Assembly (NCBI RefSeq): GCF_002836415.1
Contig: NZ_PJBP01000164.1
Span: forward strand, 1 to 54,248
Source: Psychromonas sp. MB-3u-54
Lineage (GTDB): Bacteria; Pseudomonadota; Gammaproteobacteria; Enterobacterales; Psychromonadaceae
Direction: 5' to 3'
Length of the DNA: 54,248 bases
Positions 46,167-54,248 of the stretch are shown here, in pieces. The number at the start of each line of letters is the position of its first letter. Positions within the stretch are counted from its first letter, which is position 1. The notes beneath the pieces were generated by a model. It saw nothing but the letters and a program-made list of their open reading frames with translations. It made no database searches and was not told the DNA's origin. The position numbers and the translations under genes are program-made.

Positions 46167-46769
46167 ATGAATAAATTATTAATAGCATTAGTTGCGGTAC
46201 TGAGCTTCTCCAGCTTTGTACAAGCACAAGGAAATATTGAAGCAGGTAAAGTAAAGTCTGCAGCATGTGCCGCTTGCCATGGTGCTGATGGAAATAGCCC
46301 ATCAAATCTATATCCCAAATTAGCGGGGCAGCATGCACCATATTTAGAAAAACAATTGCAGCAGTTTAAAAATGGCGAAAGAGCAAATGCAATAATGATG
46401 GGCATGGCCGGTGCGCTTTCAGCGCAAGATATGCAGGATCTGGCAGCCTATTATGCAAGCAAGACAATGACGCCTGTAACAGTTTCATCTGAGATCGTTG
46501 CAGCAGGGGAAAAACTTTATATGGGTGGCGCTTCAGAACGGAAAATGGCTGCGTGCACCGCTTGTCACGGACCGCGTGGCAATGGTCTGGAGCTTGCTAA
46601 ATTTCCTAAAATTTCCAGTCAACATCCCGCTTATATAAAAGCACAGCTTGAAAGCTTCCGCAGCAAAGAGCGCGCTAATTCACCGAACGGCATGATGTCC
46701 GATGTGGCGGCTAAATTAAGTGACGCGGATATCGAGTTACTTTCTAAGTACATTTCAGCATTACATTAA
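46167..46769 (+). CDS. Dihaem cytochrome c4
   Basis: This 200-residue periplasmic protein has a signal peptide (1-20, cut after VQA) and two c-type haem sites, CAACH at 34-38 and CTACH at 130-134, each in a similar half (internal duplication). MGMAGALSAQDMQDLAAYYASK and MMSDVAAKLSDADIELLSKY supply the axial methionines. Cytochrome c4 passes electrons from the bc1 complex to terminal oxidases. A pairing with engB on the opposite strand is seen in many gammaproteobacteria. Confidence 0.95.
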   Translation: MNKLLIALVAVLSFSSFVQAQGNIEAGKVKSAACAACHGADGNSPSNLYPKLAGQHAPYLEKQLQQFKNGERANAIMMGMAGALSAQDMQDLAAYYASKTMTPVTVSSEIVAAGEKLYMGGASERKMAACTACHGPRGNGLELAKFPKISSQHPAYIKAQLESFRSKERANSPNGMMSDVAAKLSDADIELLSKYISALH

Positions 46770-46793
46770 GCACAATAGCTTAGATCAATAGCG

Positions 46794-46843
46794 ATACCCA
46801 ATCTACCTCAAGATGTATTAATATCTCGAGATAGATTGGGTAT
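46794..46843. repeat. 50-bp palindrome after cytochrome c4
   Basis: ATACCCAATCTACCTCAAGA and its inverted partner (19 of 21 paired) form a long stem with an 8-base loop, 25 bp behind the cytochrome stop. It may serve as terminator. The TACCCAA tips resemble the elements at 40332 and 45931. Confidence 0.7.
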
Positions 46844-46984
46844 AAAAGCATTTATATCTCTTTATCCCCCCTAGAAACGCTTTTTCTATCTGCTTTTTAA
46901 ACACGATAATATCTGTTATTCTGCGTACATATTAATACCCTATTTAAACACCCTATAAAAAATAACAGCTAAAGGTAAATTGGC

Positions 46985-47554
46985 ATGTCACGTACTAAAA
47001 AAACTCGCACCGCAGGCAATTCAGACGCAAAATTTGATGGCCAACGAAAAGAATCCTCTTCACAATCGCAGGAGTCTCGTGAAAATAAACGTCAGTCTAA
47101 ATTAAAAGGCAATAAAGCCGGCGCCCGTAATGCGATAGCCCCAAAACAACAACAAAATGCCCAAAAAGGCATCAATGATAAACGTCTCGGCAGCCAAAAA
47201 GCGGTGCCTTTAATGAGGCCGACTCCAGAAGTACCTGCCGACGTTGCCAAAGTAACTGCCAAGCCAAAAGCCAAAGTTGTAAAAAGCCCGGCTGAAGTAA
47301 AAACACCAGCGGAAGTAAAACAAGCGCCTGAACAAGAGATCGTTGAAATTGAGAATGATCAACGCCTCAATGAACTGCTTGAACAACTTGATAATGGGGA
47401 ACAGATTTCGAAAACGGATCAATCTTGGATTGATAAACAGATGCTGCGTCATCAACAGTTGATGAAACAGCTCGGTTGGTTAGACGAAAAAGGTGAAGAA
47501 GATCTTCTCCAGCAATTTGAAGACGCAGGCTCTGCGTTAAATGAATTTAAATAA
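46985..47554 (+). CDS. yihI: Der GTPase-activating protein YihI
   Basis: This 189-residue protein has a very basic, low-complexity N-terminal half (SRTKKTRTAGNSD, KQQQNAQKG, KPKAKVVKS) and a conserved acidic C-terminal helical part (RLNELLEQLDNGEQISKTDQ and QLGWLDEKGEEDLL). YihI stimulates the GTPase Der in ribosome assembly. In E. coli it lies near hemN, as here, and the neighbour engB serves the same process. A miniature element follows 3 bp after its stop. Confidence 0.93.
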   Translation: MSRTKKTRTAGNSDAKFDGQRKESSSQSQESRENKRQSKLKGNKAGARNAIAPKQQQNAQKGINDKRLGSQKAVPLMRPTPEVPADVAKVTAKPKAKVVKSPAEVKTPAEVKQAPEQEIVEIENDQRLNELLEQLDNGEQISKTDQSWIDKQMLRHQQLMKQLGWLDEKGEEDLLQQFEDAGSALNEFK

Positions 47555-47557
47555 AAA

Positions 47558-47708
47558 TACCCAAAGAACTAAAAAGATGATCACCCTTGCTGGTTAAAAT
47601 CATCCCTAACTGCGTTGTGAGTGTTGAAGAGAAAACAACGATCTTCTGCAACTCACGCTTTGTTAGTCTGATTTGTCCTGCGCAATCACTTCATTAATTC
47701 TTATGGTA
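47558..47708. mobile_element. Miniature inverted-repeat element, copy 3 (151 bp, internally deleted)
   Basis: The left end TACCCAAAGAACTAAAAAGA and right end TTCATTAATTCTTATGGTA match copy 1 and 2 with a few changes, and GATCACCCTTGCTGGTTAAAAT and ACTGCGTTGTGAG are shared. The central part of the longer copies is missing. Flanks are AAA and TAA, so the duplication is no longer exact. It separates yihI from the DUF2489 gene. Confidence 0.8.
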
Positions 47709-47723
47709 TAACGGGAGATTATA

Positions 47724-48209
47724 ATGCAATTCGATGTTTTATTAGCAATATTTTTGGTTGTCATCATTATTGGCTTAGCTTTTTACGTCGGCATTTTGCT
47801 TAACAAGATCAAAGTGCAAAAGGCTAATCAGCTGAAAATGGTCGCTGAGCAACAAAAGCAACAAGCTGCCTCAAAACAACAACGAAATGACACTATTTGC
47901 GAAAGTATCCGTGTCATTGCGCTCGCGACAGCGCAACAACAGTGTAATGTTTCTGAAGCGGCAATCCGCCTGACTGTCCTGCTGGAAACTTTATTGCTCA
48001 AGCAACCCATTGACATGATGACTCGCTACCCCGCTATATCTGAGATGTTTGATCAAGTAAAAGATATGCCAACCCACGATCAGCGTAAAAAAGTGCCGGC
48101 TAAAGAGCTCAAAGCATTGGATAAAAAACGCGAAAAAGTGGAATCTAAACTTGAACAACAAATAATGATAGAAGCACAACAACTCGCCAATTTCTCAGTA
48201 TCACAATAA
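47724..48209 (+). CDS. DUF2489-type membrane-anchored protein
   Basis: This 161-residue protein has one N-terminal membrane segment (about 5-27), then a charged, glutamine-rich cytosolic helix and a domain that I place in DUF2489 by its content (ICESIRVIALATAQQQCNVSEAAIRL, DMMTRYPAISEMFDQVKDMP). No function is known to me. Genes of this type lie between yihI and hemN in Vibrio and relatives. It ends 10 bp before hemN, suggesting one transcript. Confidence 0.75.
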   Translation: MQFDVLLAIFLVVIIIGLAFYVGILLNKIKVQKANQLKMVAEQQKQQAASKQQRNDTICESIRVIALATAQQQCNVSEAAIRLTVLLETLLLKQPIDMMTRYPAISEMFDQVKDMPTHDQRKKVPAKELKALDKKREKVESKLEQQIMIEAQQLANFSVSQ

Positions 48210-48219
48210 AGGCTAAAAC

Positions 48220-49587
48220 ATGGATAAGTTCATTTGGGATCAAGCATTAATCGAAAAATATAATTACAGTGGACCAAGATACACTTCTTATCCTACGGCC
48301 TTAGAGTTTGACCAAGCTTTTACTTATCAGGAGTCCATTGCGGCAACTGACGTTTATCCCGAGCGAGCGCTTTCTCTGTATATCCATATTCCGTTTTGTC
48401 ATAAAATTTGTTATTTTTGTGGTTGTAATAAAATAATTACACGTCATCAGGGAAAAGCAGATATTTATCTCGATTATTTAGAAAAAGAGATCAGACAACA
48501 AGCACCCCACTTTAAAAATCGTCATGTCAGTCAGTTACATTGGGGCGGCGGAACACCAACCTTTTTATTACCCGCTCAAATCACACGTTTAATGACCATT
48601 CTTCGTGAAAACTTTAGCTTTAACCCGAATGCGGAATTAAGTATTGAAGTCGATCCGCGTGAAATTGAATTAAGCACGATAGATCACCTTGCTAAAGAGG
48701 GTTTTAATCGTCTCAGCCTTGGTGTACAAGATTTTAACAAAGAAGTGCAAAAGGCGGTCAACCGCGATCAAGACGAAGACTTTATTGTTGCGTTATTAAA
48801 GCGCGCTAAAGAGCAAGGTTTTCAATCAACAAATCTGGATATGATCTACGGCTTGCCACTGCAGACAAAAGAAAGTTTTGCGCATACTCTAGAAAAAATA
48901 GTCGAGCTTGATCCCGCGCGTTTATCTATTTTCAATTACGCTCACATGCCGAGTATTTTTCCGGCACAGCGTAAAATCAATGAAGATGATATGCCCAGCC
49001 CCGCTGAAAAGCTGGACATTCTACAATATACCATTGAATTTTTAACTCAGGCGGGTTATCAGTTCATCGGGATGGACCATTTTGCAAAGCCAAGCGATGA
49101 ACTGGCTATCGCACAACAAAAAGATGTTTTGCATCGTAACTTTCAAGGCTACACCACCCAGGAAGATGCCGACCTTTTAGGGATGGGCGTGTCAGCGATC
49201 AGTCAAATTGGTCATAGTTATTCACAAAACCAGAAAAAACTTTCCACCTATTACAAACAAATTGAACAATCAGGACATGCGCAATGGCGTGGTGTTGGGT
49301 TGAATGAAGATGATTTAATCCGTCGGGAAGTGATTAAAAAACTGATTTGCAACTTTAAGTTAGATATCCCTGAGATAGAGAAAAGTTTCAATTTGAAATT
49401 TACAGATTATTTTGCTGAAGACATTAAATTATTACAATGTTTTATTGATGATAAGCTTATTGAAATAACCGCTGACAGCATAATAGTCCAAGCCAAAGGA
49501 CGATTACTGATTCGTAATATCTGTATGTGTTTTGATATTTATTTACGTAACAAGGCACGTCAGCAGCAGTTTTCTCGTGTTATCTGA
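48220..49587 (+). CDS. hemN: Oxygen-independent coproporphyrinogen III oxidase (radical SAM)
   Basis: This 455-residue enzyme converts coproporphyrinogen III to protoporphyrinogen IX without oxygen, using S-adenosylmethionine. The 4Fe-4S ligands are Cys60, Cys64 and Cys67 in PFCHKICYFCGCN; the aromatic and following cysteine are the true HemN pattern, not that of HemW. The N-terminal YNYSGPRYTSYPTALEF segment, which HemN needs for activity, is present, as are HWGGGTPTFL and the LSIEVDPRE strand. The anmK frame overlaps its end. Confidence 0.96.
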   Translation: MDKFIWDQALIEKYNYSGPRYTSYPTALEFDQAFTYQESIAATDVYPERALSLYIHIPFCHKICYFCGCNKIITRHQGKADIYLDYLEKEIRQQAPHFKNRHVSQLHWGGGTPTFLLPAQITRLMTILRENFSFNPNAELSIEVDPREIELSTIDHLAKEGFNRLSLGVQDFNKEVQKAVNRDQDEDFIVALLKRAKEQGFQSTNLDMIYGLPLQTKESFAHTLEKIVELDPARLSIFNYAHMPSIFPAQRKINEDDMPSPAEKLDILQYTIEFLTQAGYQFIGMDHFAKPSDELAIAQQKDVLHRNFQGYTTQEDADLLGMGVSAISQIGHSYSQNQKKLSTYYKQIEQSGHAQWRGVGLNEDDLIRREVIKKLICNFKLDIPEIEKSFNLKFTDYFAEDIKLLQCFIDDKLIEITADSIIVQAKGRLLIRNICMCFDIYLRNKARQQQFSRVI

Positions 49588-50701
49588 CCCTATTATTGGC
49601 AACTATTATATCGGCATTATGTCCGGTACCAGTCTGGATGCGATTGATGTGGCCATTGCCCAACGCACCCGGAATGGTTTTGTACAAATTGCAGCGGCAG
49701 CACCCGCGTTGAATAATAAGTTACGCCAACAAATTTTAACTATCTGCCAGGATAAAAAAGTTGAACTGCAAACACTGGGAGAAGTTGATTTTCAATTTGC
49801 CAGTGCCTGCGCACAAGTGGTTAATCAACTGCTCAAAGACAGCGGACTTAGTGCCGCGCAGATCGAGGCAATTGGCAGTCACGGGCAGACTATTTTTCAC
49901 TCCCCAGACGGCGCTTGTCCTTTTACCCAGCAAATAGGAGATGCCAATTTAATTGCCGCTAAAACGGGCATTACCTGTGTTGCCGATTTCAGGCGTATGG
50001 ATATGGCCTATGGTGGACAAGGTGCGCCTTTAGTACCTGCTTTTCATCAGGCATTATTTGCAAAAGCCGGGGAAAATAGGGTTATCCTTAATATTGGTGG
50101 TATTGCTAATATTAGTATTCTCGAATCTGATAAAAAAGTATTAGGTTATGATACCGGTCCAGGTAATAGCTTAATGGATGCCTGGTGTGAGAAAGTAAAT
50201 GGAGAGTCCTATGATAAAGATGGGGAATTTGCCTTCCAAGGTGAGGTTTTACCGGACTTATTAAAGTTGTTACTCAGCGAACAATACTTTAGCCAATCTC
50301 CACCTAAGAGTACGGGGCGGGAAAAATTCAACCTGCTTTGGTTAGAACGGCAATTAGCTCAACTTGATAGCGGTTCAAATTCGAATGCGGATATTCAACG
50401 TACTTTGTTAGAGCTCAGTGCTGTCTCGATCAGCGACCAGATTCAAGAAAATAGCGTTGCATGTGCAGTCTTTGTTTGCGGAGGGGGATCATTGAATTCC
50501 CTGTTAATGCAACGCTTACAAGCCTTAATGCCGGACTACCGGGTCTGCGATACAAGGGCTTTGAATATTGACCCGATGTTTGTCGAAGCGATCGCTTTCG
50601 CCTGGCTTGCCGAACAACGTCTATTAGAAAATACAATCCCACTAAAAGCCGTAACGGGTGCCCGGCGGAATGCACTATTGGGCTGTGTATACCTACCCTA
50701 A
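49577..50701 (+). CDS. anmK: Anhydro-N-acetylmuramic acid kinase
   Basis: This enzyme opens and phosphorylates 1,6-anhydro-MurNAc during cell-wall recycling. IGIMSGTSLDAIDVA is the ATP-site start, GSHGQTIFHSP, DFRRMDMAYGGQGAPLVPAFH and LNIGGIANIS follow, and GYDTGPGNSLMD is the catalytic segment. No ATG fits: I suggest GTG 49577 (375 residues), which overlaps hemN by 11 bases and gives the family start; no strong ribosome binding site is visible, so reading may depend on hemN translation. Confidence 0.92.
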   Translation: MLSDPIIGNYYIGIMSGTSLDAIDVAIAQRTRNGFVQIAAAAPALNNKLRQQILTICQDKKVELQTLGEVDFQFASACAQVVNQLLKDSGLSAAQIEAIGSHGQTIFHSPDGACPFTQQIGDANLIAAKTGITCVADFRRMDMAYGGQGAPLVPAFHQALFAKAGENRVILNIGGIANISILESDKKVLGYDTGPGNSLMDAWCEKVNGESYDKDGEFAFQGEVLPDLLKLLLSEQYFSQSPPKSTGREKFNLLWLERQLAQLDSGSNSNADIQRTLLELSAVSISDQIQENSVACAVFVCGGGSLNSLLMQRLQALMPDYRVCDTRALNIDPMFVEAIAFAWLAEQRLLENTIPLKAVTGARRNALLGCVYLP

Positions 50702-50829
50702 TATTATTTGCTAACACTTCATTTATGCCTCGTATTTTCCAAGAGTAAAGCTCCGCGAGTCTTTGAAACCGTTACCAATGATTTTCACTTCCATCAAACC
50801 TCTCAGCAGAGAATTGCAATTCCCTGTGA

Positions 50830-51271
50830 ACTTGAAGCATTAACCCGGCAAATACAGCAGGACAAGGTACTAATACCAAAAGAACTAAAAAGGTGATCAC
50901 CCTTGCTGGTTAAAATCATTGCTCACTTAATTAATTATTTTGGTATAACTTAGGGTATCGTTTTGAGCAGTTAGCCAAATGTTGAAGATAAAACACGGGT
51001 TGGTGTGTGTCTTGATGCCTGCCACGTATTTACAGTAGGTTATGATCGGTGCAGCCGGCAAGCCTTTTTACAGCCTTTGCAAATATCCTTGGCTTTGAGT
51101 TTCTAACTGCCATGCACATTAATGATAGCAAGGCAGCACTGCTTCCTTAGGTGTAGGGGAAATGGGTTGATATTGATTATGCAGGACAGCCGATTTGATA
51201 ATATCCCATTGCTGTTAGCAACAACCCATTCCAATATTTGCTCGCAAGAAATACAGCAATTGAAAAAATAG
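50830..51271 (+). pseudogene. nfo: Decayed endonuclease IV gene interrupted by a miniature element
   Basis: Pieces of Nfo appear in shifting frames: SIN and NTAGQGTN (50836-50873), then, after the element, [10 protein letters not shown] (from 50950), [18 protein letters not shown] (about 50994-51047), MHINDSKAAL (about 51111) and MQDSRFDNIPLLLATTHSN to the stop at 51271. E. coli has NTAGQGSNLGFKFEHLA, RVGVCIDTCHAFAAGYD, MHLNDAKS and MQDDRFDGIPLILETINPD in the same order. Several frameshifts, stops and deletions are present. Sequence from about 50720 may be further decayed nfo, but I cannot align it with confidence. Confidence 0.85.
50874..50945. mobile_element. Miniature inverted-repeat element, copy 4 (72 bp, TAA duplication)
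   Basis: TACCAAAAGAACTAAAAAGG at the left and AATTAATTATTTTGGTA at the right are flanked by TAA (50871-50873, 50946-50948). Only the left 45 bp and the right tip of the longer copies remain. Removing it with one TAA restores GGT ACT AAC TTA GGG TAT, the GTNLGY of Nfo. Confidence 0.9.
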
Positions 51272-51303
51272 ACATAATTTACGGCAGATTAATAGTTCTC
51301 TTA

Positions 51304-51331
51304 TTGACAGATAATGACCACAAGTTATATT
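51304..51331 (+). promoter_or_regulatory. Possible spoT promoter
   Basis: A perfect -35 TTGACA (51304-51309) is followed after 16 bp by TATATT (51326-51331). It would give a leader of about 165 nt before the spoT start. No other candidate in the gap is better. Confidence 0.4.
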
Positions 51332-51504
51332 TTATCTCTTGCAAACTGTGTTTATTATTATAATAATAAATTGCAGCTTGAATCACGGCAACATATTGTG
51401 CAATGCAGGATTGATCTTTATGTTATTGTTCTATATAAAAACTACTAATACTTAATTCTTGAACAACCATCATGGCACACTCAGTGAGTTATAAAAGGAA
51501 AAAG

Positions 51505-53652
51505 ATGTCCATATTTCAAACACTTAAAGATCTTACTGAATCTTACCTTTCGGCAGAGCAATGTGCATTTATTGAACGTGCCTATCGCTTTGCTTATCTT
51601 GCCCATGAAGGTGTTAAGCGTGCCAGTGGCGAACCTTATATTACCCATCCCGTTGCTGTTGCTGAGATTCTGGCAGAGATGCACCTTGATCATGAAGCAA
51701 TAGCAGCTGCTTTACTGCATGATGTTCTGGAAGATACCGATGCAACCCACAAAGAACTCGCAGATGCATTTAATAGCAGTGTGGCGGAGCTCGTTGAAGG
51801 GGTAACCAAGTTAGATAAAGTAAACTTTAGAAACCACAAAGAAGCGCAAGCCGAAAATATCCGAAAAATGCTGATCGCAATGTCCAAAGATTTTCGCGTG
51901 ATGTTGATTAAACTTGCGGATCGTGTCCATAACATGCGCACTTTAGGTTCACTGCGACCAGATAAACGCCGTCGTATCGCCCAGGAAACATTTGAAATAT
52001 TTACACCGATCGCCGACCGATTAGGTCTTCATAATCTCAAAAACGAATTAGAGCATTTAGCCTTTAAAGCACAAAATAGGGCACGTTATAATGTCTTAAA
52101 AGAGGCAATTAACAAAGCCCAGAAGAATCGTAAAGACTTTATCCAAAATATTTGTGCTGAGATTGCAGATAAACTGCAAACCCTGCCGATGGAAGCAAAA
52201 GTAATTGGCCGCCAAAAAGATCTTTATAGTTTATATACAAAAATGCGTCAAAAAGGCTGCCAGTTTCATGATGTGATGGATGTCTATGCTTTTCGAATTA
52301 TAGTCAAAGACCTTGATAGTTGTTATCGGGCGTTAGGCCAGGTACACCATCTTTATCAGCCTAAATTGGGCCACTTTAAAGATTATATCGCAATCCCCAA
52401 AGCCAATAGTTATCAGTCAATACATACTACCCTGCTCACTCATCATGGCGTAAATATTGAAATTCAAATTCGTACTGAAGATATGGATGAAGTGGCTAAG
52501 TATGGCATAGCGGCACACTGGGGTTATAAAGAGGGCAGTAATAATAATAATATGACAGCGCAGTTACAAACCCGCAACTGGTTCCAGGGCTTGTCTGATC
52601 AAGAAGACCATACAACTAATTCAGTTTTAATGTTAGAAAATATAAAACAAGAGTTGGGAAAAAATGAAATACATGTTTTGACCCCGCAGGGTAAGATCAT
52701 TGTCTTGCCGGCACATGCAACTCCCGTTGATTTTGCCTATGCACTGCACACCAAAATAGGTCACAGATGTATCGGTACAAGAGTGGATAACGAATTTGCC
52801 CTGCTGAGTAATAAATTGGAAAGCGGACAAACCATTGAGATAATCACATCGGATGAAGAACATCCCTGTGGCGATTGGTTAAATTTTGTTGCCACCCATA
52901 AAGCCCGCCTCAATATTCGCCAGTACCTGAAACAACTACCTCAGGAACATACGGTGCCAGAAGGCAGACGTTTATTAAAACAGGCACTCGGTACTACCAA
53001 TTTAACCGATATTCCGCAGGAAAATATCGACAAACTCCTTGCCGATCATCGTCTCAATGATTTTGACAGTTTATTAAATGAAATAGGCAGCGGTAAATTG
53101 ATGAGCATTATTGTTGCCCGCCGTTTGCGTGGCAATGCAGCTGAATTAACGGAATCTGAGCTCAAACAACAGAATCGAAGAAGTGCTATCAAAGGCACAG
53201 AAGGTATGATGGTTTCCTATGCAAAATGCTGCAAACCCTTACCGGGCGATGCCGTTATTGCACATACCAGTCCAGGCAAAGGATTGGTTGTTCATGCCAA
53301 GCATTGCCATAATGTTGCTGGCTTTGAAGGTGAACTGGACAAATATATTCCTGTTGAGTGGGACATGAATGTCATGAATCAGTTTGAATACTCTACTGAC
53401 CTGATAGTCATGATGATTAACCATAAAGCGGGCCTTGCCGAGCTATTTAACCTGATTTCCAAATGTAATGCGAATGTTGTTGAGATACAAACAACGGAAT
53501 TACCCGATCATCTCTATTCGATAAATTTAACCCTAGTGGTTATTAACCGGATTCATTTGTCCAAAGTAATGCGTCAAATTAAAAAACTATCCAGTGTGAA
53601 AAGCGTCAAACGCAGTAATCAAAAAGACAGATCAAAAAGGCAAATTAATTGA
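51505..53652 (+). CDS. spoT: Bifunctional (p)ppGpp synthase/hydrolase SpoT
   Basis: This 715-residue stringent-response enzyme has, in order, an HD hydrolase domain (HDVLEDT with His72-Asp73 as in E. coli; LIKLADRVHNMRTL), a synthetase domain (GRQKDLYSLYTKM, YRALGQVHHLYQPKLGHFKDYI, VEIQIRTEDM-like segment), a TGS domain (VLTPQGKIIVLPAHATPVDFAYALHTKIG), a zinc-finger/helical region (AKCCKPLPGD) and a C-terminal ACT domain. I use ATG 51505 (MSIFQTLKDL) after AAGGAAAAAG. It lies outside the usual gmk-rpoZ-spoT-trmH setting, so it may be a relocated or second copy. The next gene starts within its stop codon. Confidence 0.93.
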   Translation: MSIFQTLKDLTESYLSAEQCAFIERAYRFAYLAHEGVKRASGEPYITHPVAVAEILAEMHLDHEAIAAALLHDVLEDTDATHKELADAFNSSVAELVEGVTKLDKVNFRNHKEAQAENIRKMLIAMSKDFRVMLIKLADRVHNMRTLGSLRPDKRRRIAQETFEIFTPIADRLGLHNLKNELEHLAFKAQNRARYNVLKEAINKAQKNRKDFIQNICAEIADKLQTLPMEAKVIGRQKDLYSLYTKMRQKGCQFHDVMDVYAFRIIVKDLDSCYRALGQVHHLYQPKLGHFKDYIAIPKANSYQSIHTTLLTHHGVNIEIQIRTEDMDEVAKYGIAAHWGYKEGSNNNNMTAQLQTRNWFQGLSDQEDHTTNSVLMLENIKQELGKNEIHVLTPQGKIIVLPAHATPVDFAYALHTKIGHRCIGTRVDNEFALLSNKLESGQTIEIITSDEEHPCGDWLNFVATHKARLNIRQYLKQLPQEHTVPEGRRLLKQALGTTNLTDIPQENIDKLLADHRLNDFDSLLNEIGSGKLMSIIVARRLRGNAAELTESELKQQNRRSAIKGTEGMMVSYAKCCKPLPGDAVIAHTSPGKGLVVHAKHCHNVAGFEGELDKYIPVEWDMNVMNQFEYSTDLIVMMINHKAGLAELFNLISKCNANVVEIQTTELPDHLYSINLTLVVINRIHLSKVMRQIKKLSSVKSVKRSNQKDRSKRQIN

Positions 53653-54107
53653 AATTTTTTAAACTGCTTTCGCTATTATTCATCTCATTAGCACTGTTCG
53701 CCTGCAGCGTAGAAACAGCTGACAGCATGTCATCGAAAAACATCACATCGGAAAACAGGGTGTCGCAAAATATAACAATCCCACAGATACAAAAAAAATG
53801 GCAATTAGAGAGCATTGACGGCACGCCTGTTAGCGCGGAAATAAACTCAACCTTAGCGGTCGATGCACAGGGACAGGCAACCGGAAGACTTGCCTGCAAT
53901 CACTTTTTTGGCAGGTTGGCATTAAAAGATAACATGCTTAAGATTGAGCAGATGGGCAGCACACGCATGCTTTGTGCCGGGATAATGAATCGGGTGGAAA
54001 TGATCGTTTCCAGTGTGTTAAATAACGGCTCAGAAATTAGCTTAACGAAGAATAGATTATCTCTTGCAGGTAAGAAGCACAGCCTTATCTATCGCGCTGA
54101 CAGGTAG
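53649..54107 (+). CDS. META-domain lipoprotein (HslJ-like)
   Basis: This 152-residue protein starts with TTG at 53649, overlapping the spoT stop as TTGA, with AAAAGG 8 bp upstream. The N terminus is a lipoprotein signal (hydrophobic run and LFAC, lipidated Cys19). The mature part is one META domain: WQLESIDGTPV, GRLACNHFFGRLALKDNMLKIEQMGSTRMLC. Such proteins are linked to heat-shock or novobiocin resistance (HslJ) but their activity is unknown. The overlap with spoT indicates coupled translation. Confidence 0.85.
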   Translation: MKFFKLLSLLFISLALFACSVETADSMSSKNITSENRVSQNITIPQIQKKWQLESIDGTPVSAEINSTLAVDAQGQATGRLACNHFFGRLALKDNMLKIEQMGSTRMLCAGIMNRVEMIVSSVLNNGSEISLTKNRLSLAGKKHSLIYRADR

Positions 54108-54127
54108 ATTTTTGTAATAACATGCAG

Positions 54128-54248
54128 CTCTTAACCTGACTGGCTTCGCACAAGTCCCACTAAACGGAAAAAAGACGCTTTAGCAGAGCCGGAATTGAAT
54201 CTCTTAACCTGACTGGCTTCGCACAAGTCCCACTAAACGGGAAAAAGA
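54128..54248. repeat. Two direct repeats of 48 bp, 73-bp period, at the window edge
   Basis: 54128-54175 and 54201-54248 are identical at 47 of 48 positions (starting CTCTTAACCTGACTGGCTTC), with 25 bp between. The second copy runs into the window end, so the array may continue. Confidence 0.9.

Noticed and set aside
50708..50896. 62-codon frame ending in the miniature element
   Set aside because: Its last codons are the element's terminal repeat and its end lies over decayed nfo sequence in another frame; no recognisable protein.
54128..54248. Possible start of a CRISPR array
   Set aside because: The repeat is 48 bp with only two copies and a 25-bp gap, longer than usual for CRISPR, and no cas gene is in view. 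It is recorded as a direct repeat.

Overview
The window looks like chromosome from a marine gammaproteobacterium of the Alteromonadales/Vibrionales type, most likely Psychromonas-like. This rests on gene order and protein resemblance read by eye, not on a search. Supporting signs are an ArgH fused to an N-acetylglutamate synthase domain, argE facing argCBFGH with ppc next to argE, murB-birA followed by tRNA-Thr/Tyr/Gly in the order known from E. coli, and engB | cytochrome c4 - yihI - DUF2489 - hemN.

Layout. 1-850: the promoter of a leftward rRNA operon (the operon itself lies off the left edge) and yrdA. 855-6965: the leftward arginine operon argC-argB-argF-argG-argHA, with a paired ARG-box operator and an internal hairpin before argHA. 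7059-12910: a hybrid sensor kinase and an HD-GYP response regulator inserted between argC and argE. 13238-17574: argE, ppc, tusA. 17967-22509: an SDR oxidoreductase, a decayed nhaA copy, sugE, a miniature element, and a CHASE4-GGDEF-EAL protein.

22795-34310 is an integrative island at the tRNA-Gly(UCC) gene. It is bounded by two ~107-bp direct repeats that contain the 3' part of the tRNA and its terminator. Next to the intact tRNA lie a broken tyrosine integrase and an XRE regulator. The cargo is catabolic: a DeoR regulator, otnK-otnC-otnI (four-carbon acid-sugar pathway to DHAP), a leftward cupin / HpcH-type aldolase / alpha-beta hydrolase operon, and a TRAP transporter. The dehydrogenase that normally feeds the Otn pathway is absent, so the growth substrate may be new. 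This island is the best candidate for an undescribed system.

34450-54248 is mostly housekeeping: tRNA-Tyr and tRNA-Thr, birA, murB, msrB, leuA with a Leu-rich leader peptide and attenuator, gloC, nhaA, cobO, prlC, engB, cytochrome c4, yihI, a DUF2489 gene, hemN, anmK, a decayed nfo interrupted by a miniature element, spoT coupled to a META-domain lipoprotein, and a repeat at the right edge.

At least five copies of a miniature inverted-repeat element (ends TACCAAA...TTTGGTA; 3-bp TAA/TTA target duplications in four of them) are scattered through the window. A second family has ends TACCCAA...TTGGGTA. Two insertions can be placed to the base: one sits in the stop codon of otnI, the other interrupts nfo.
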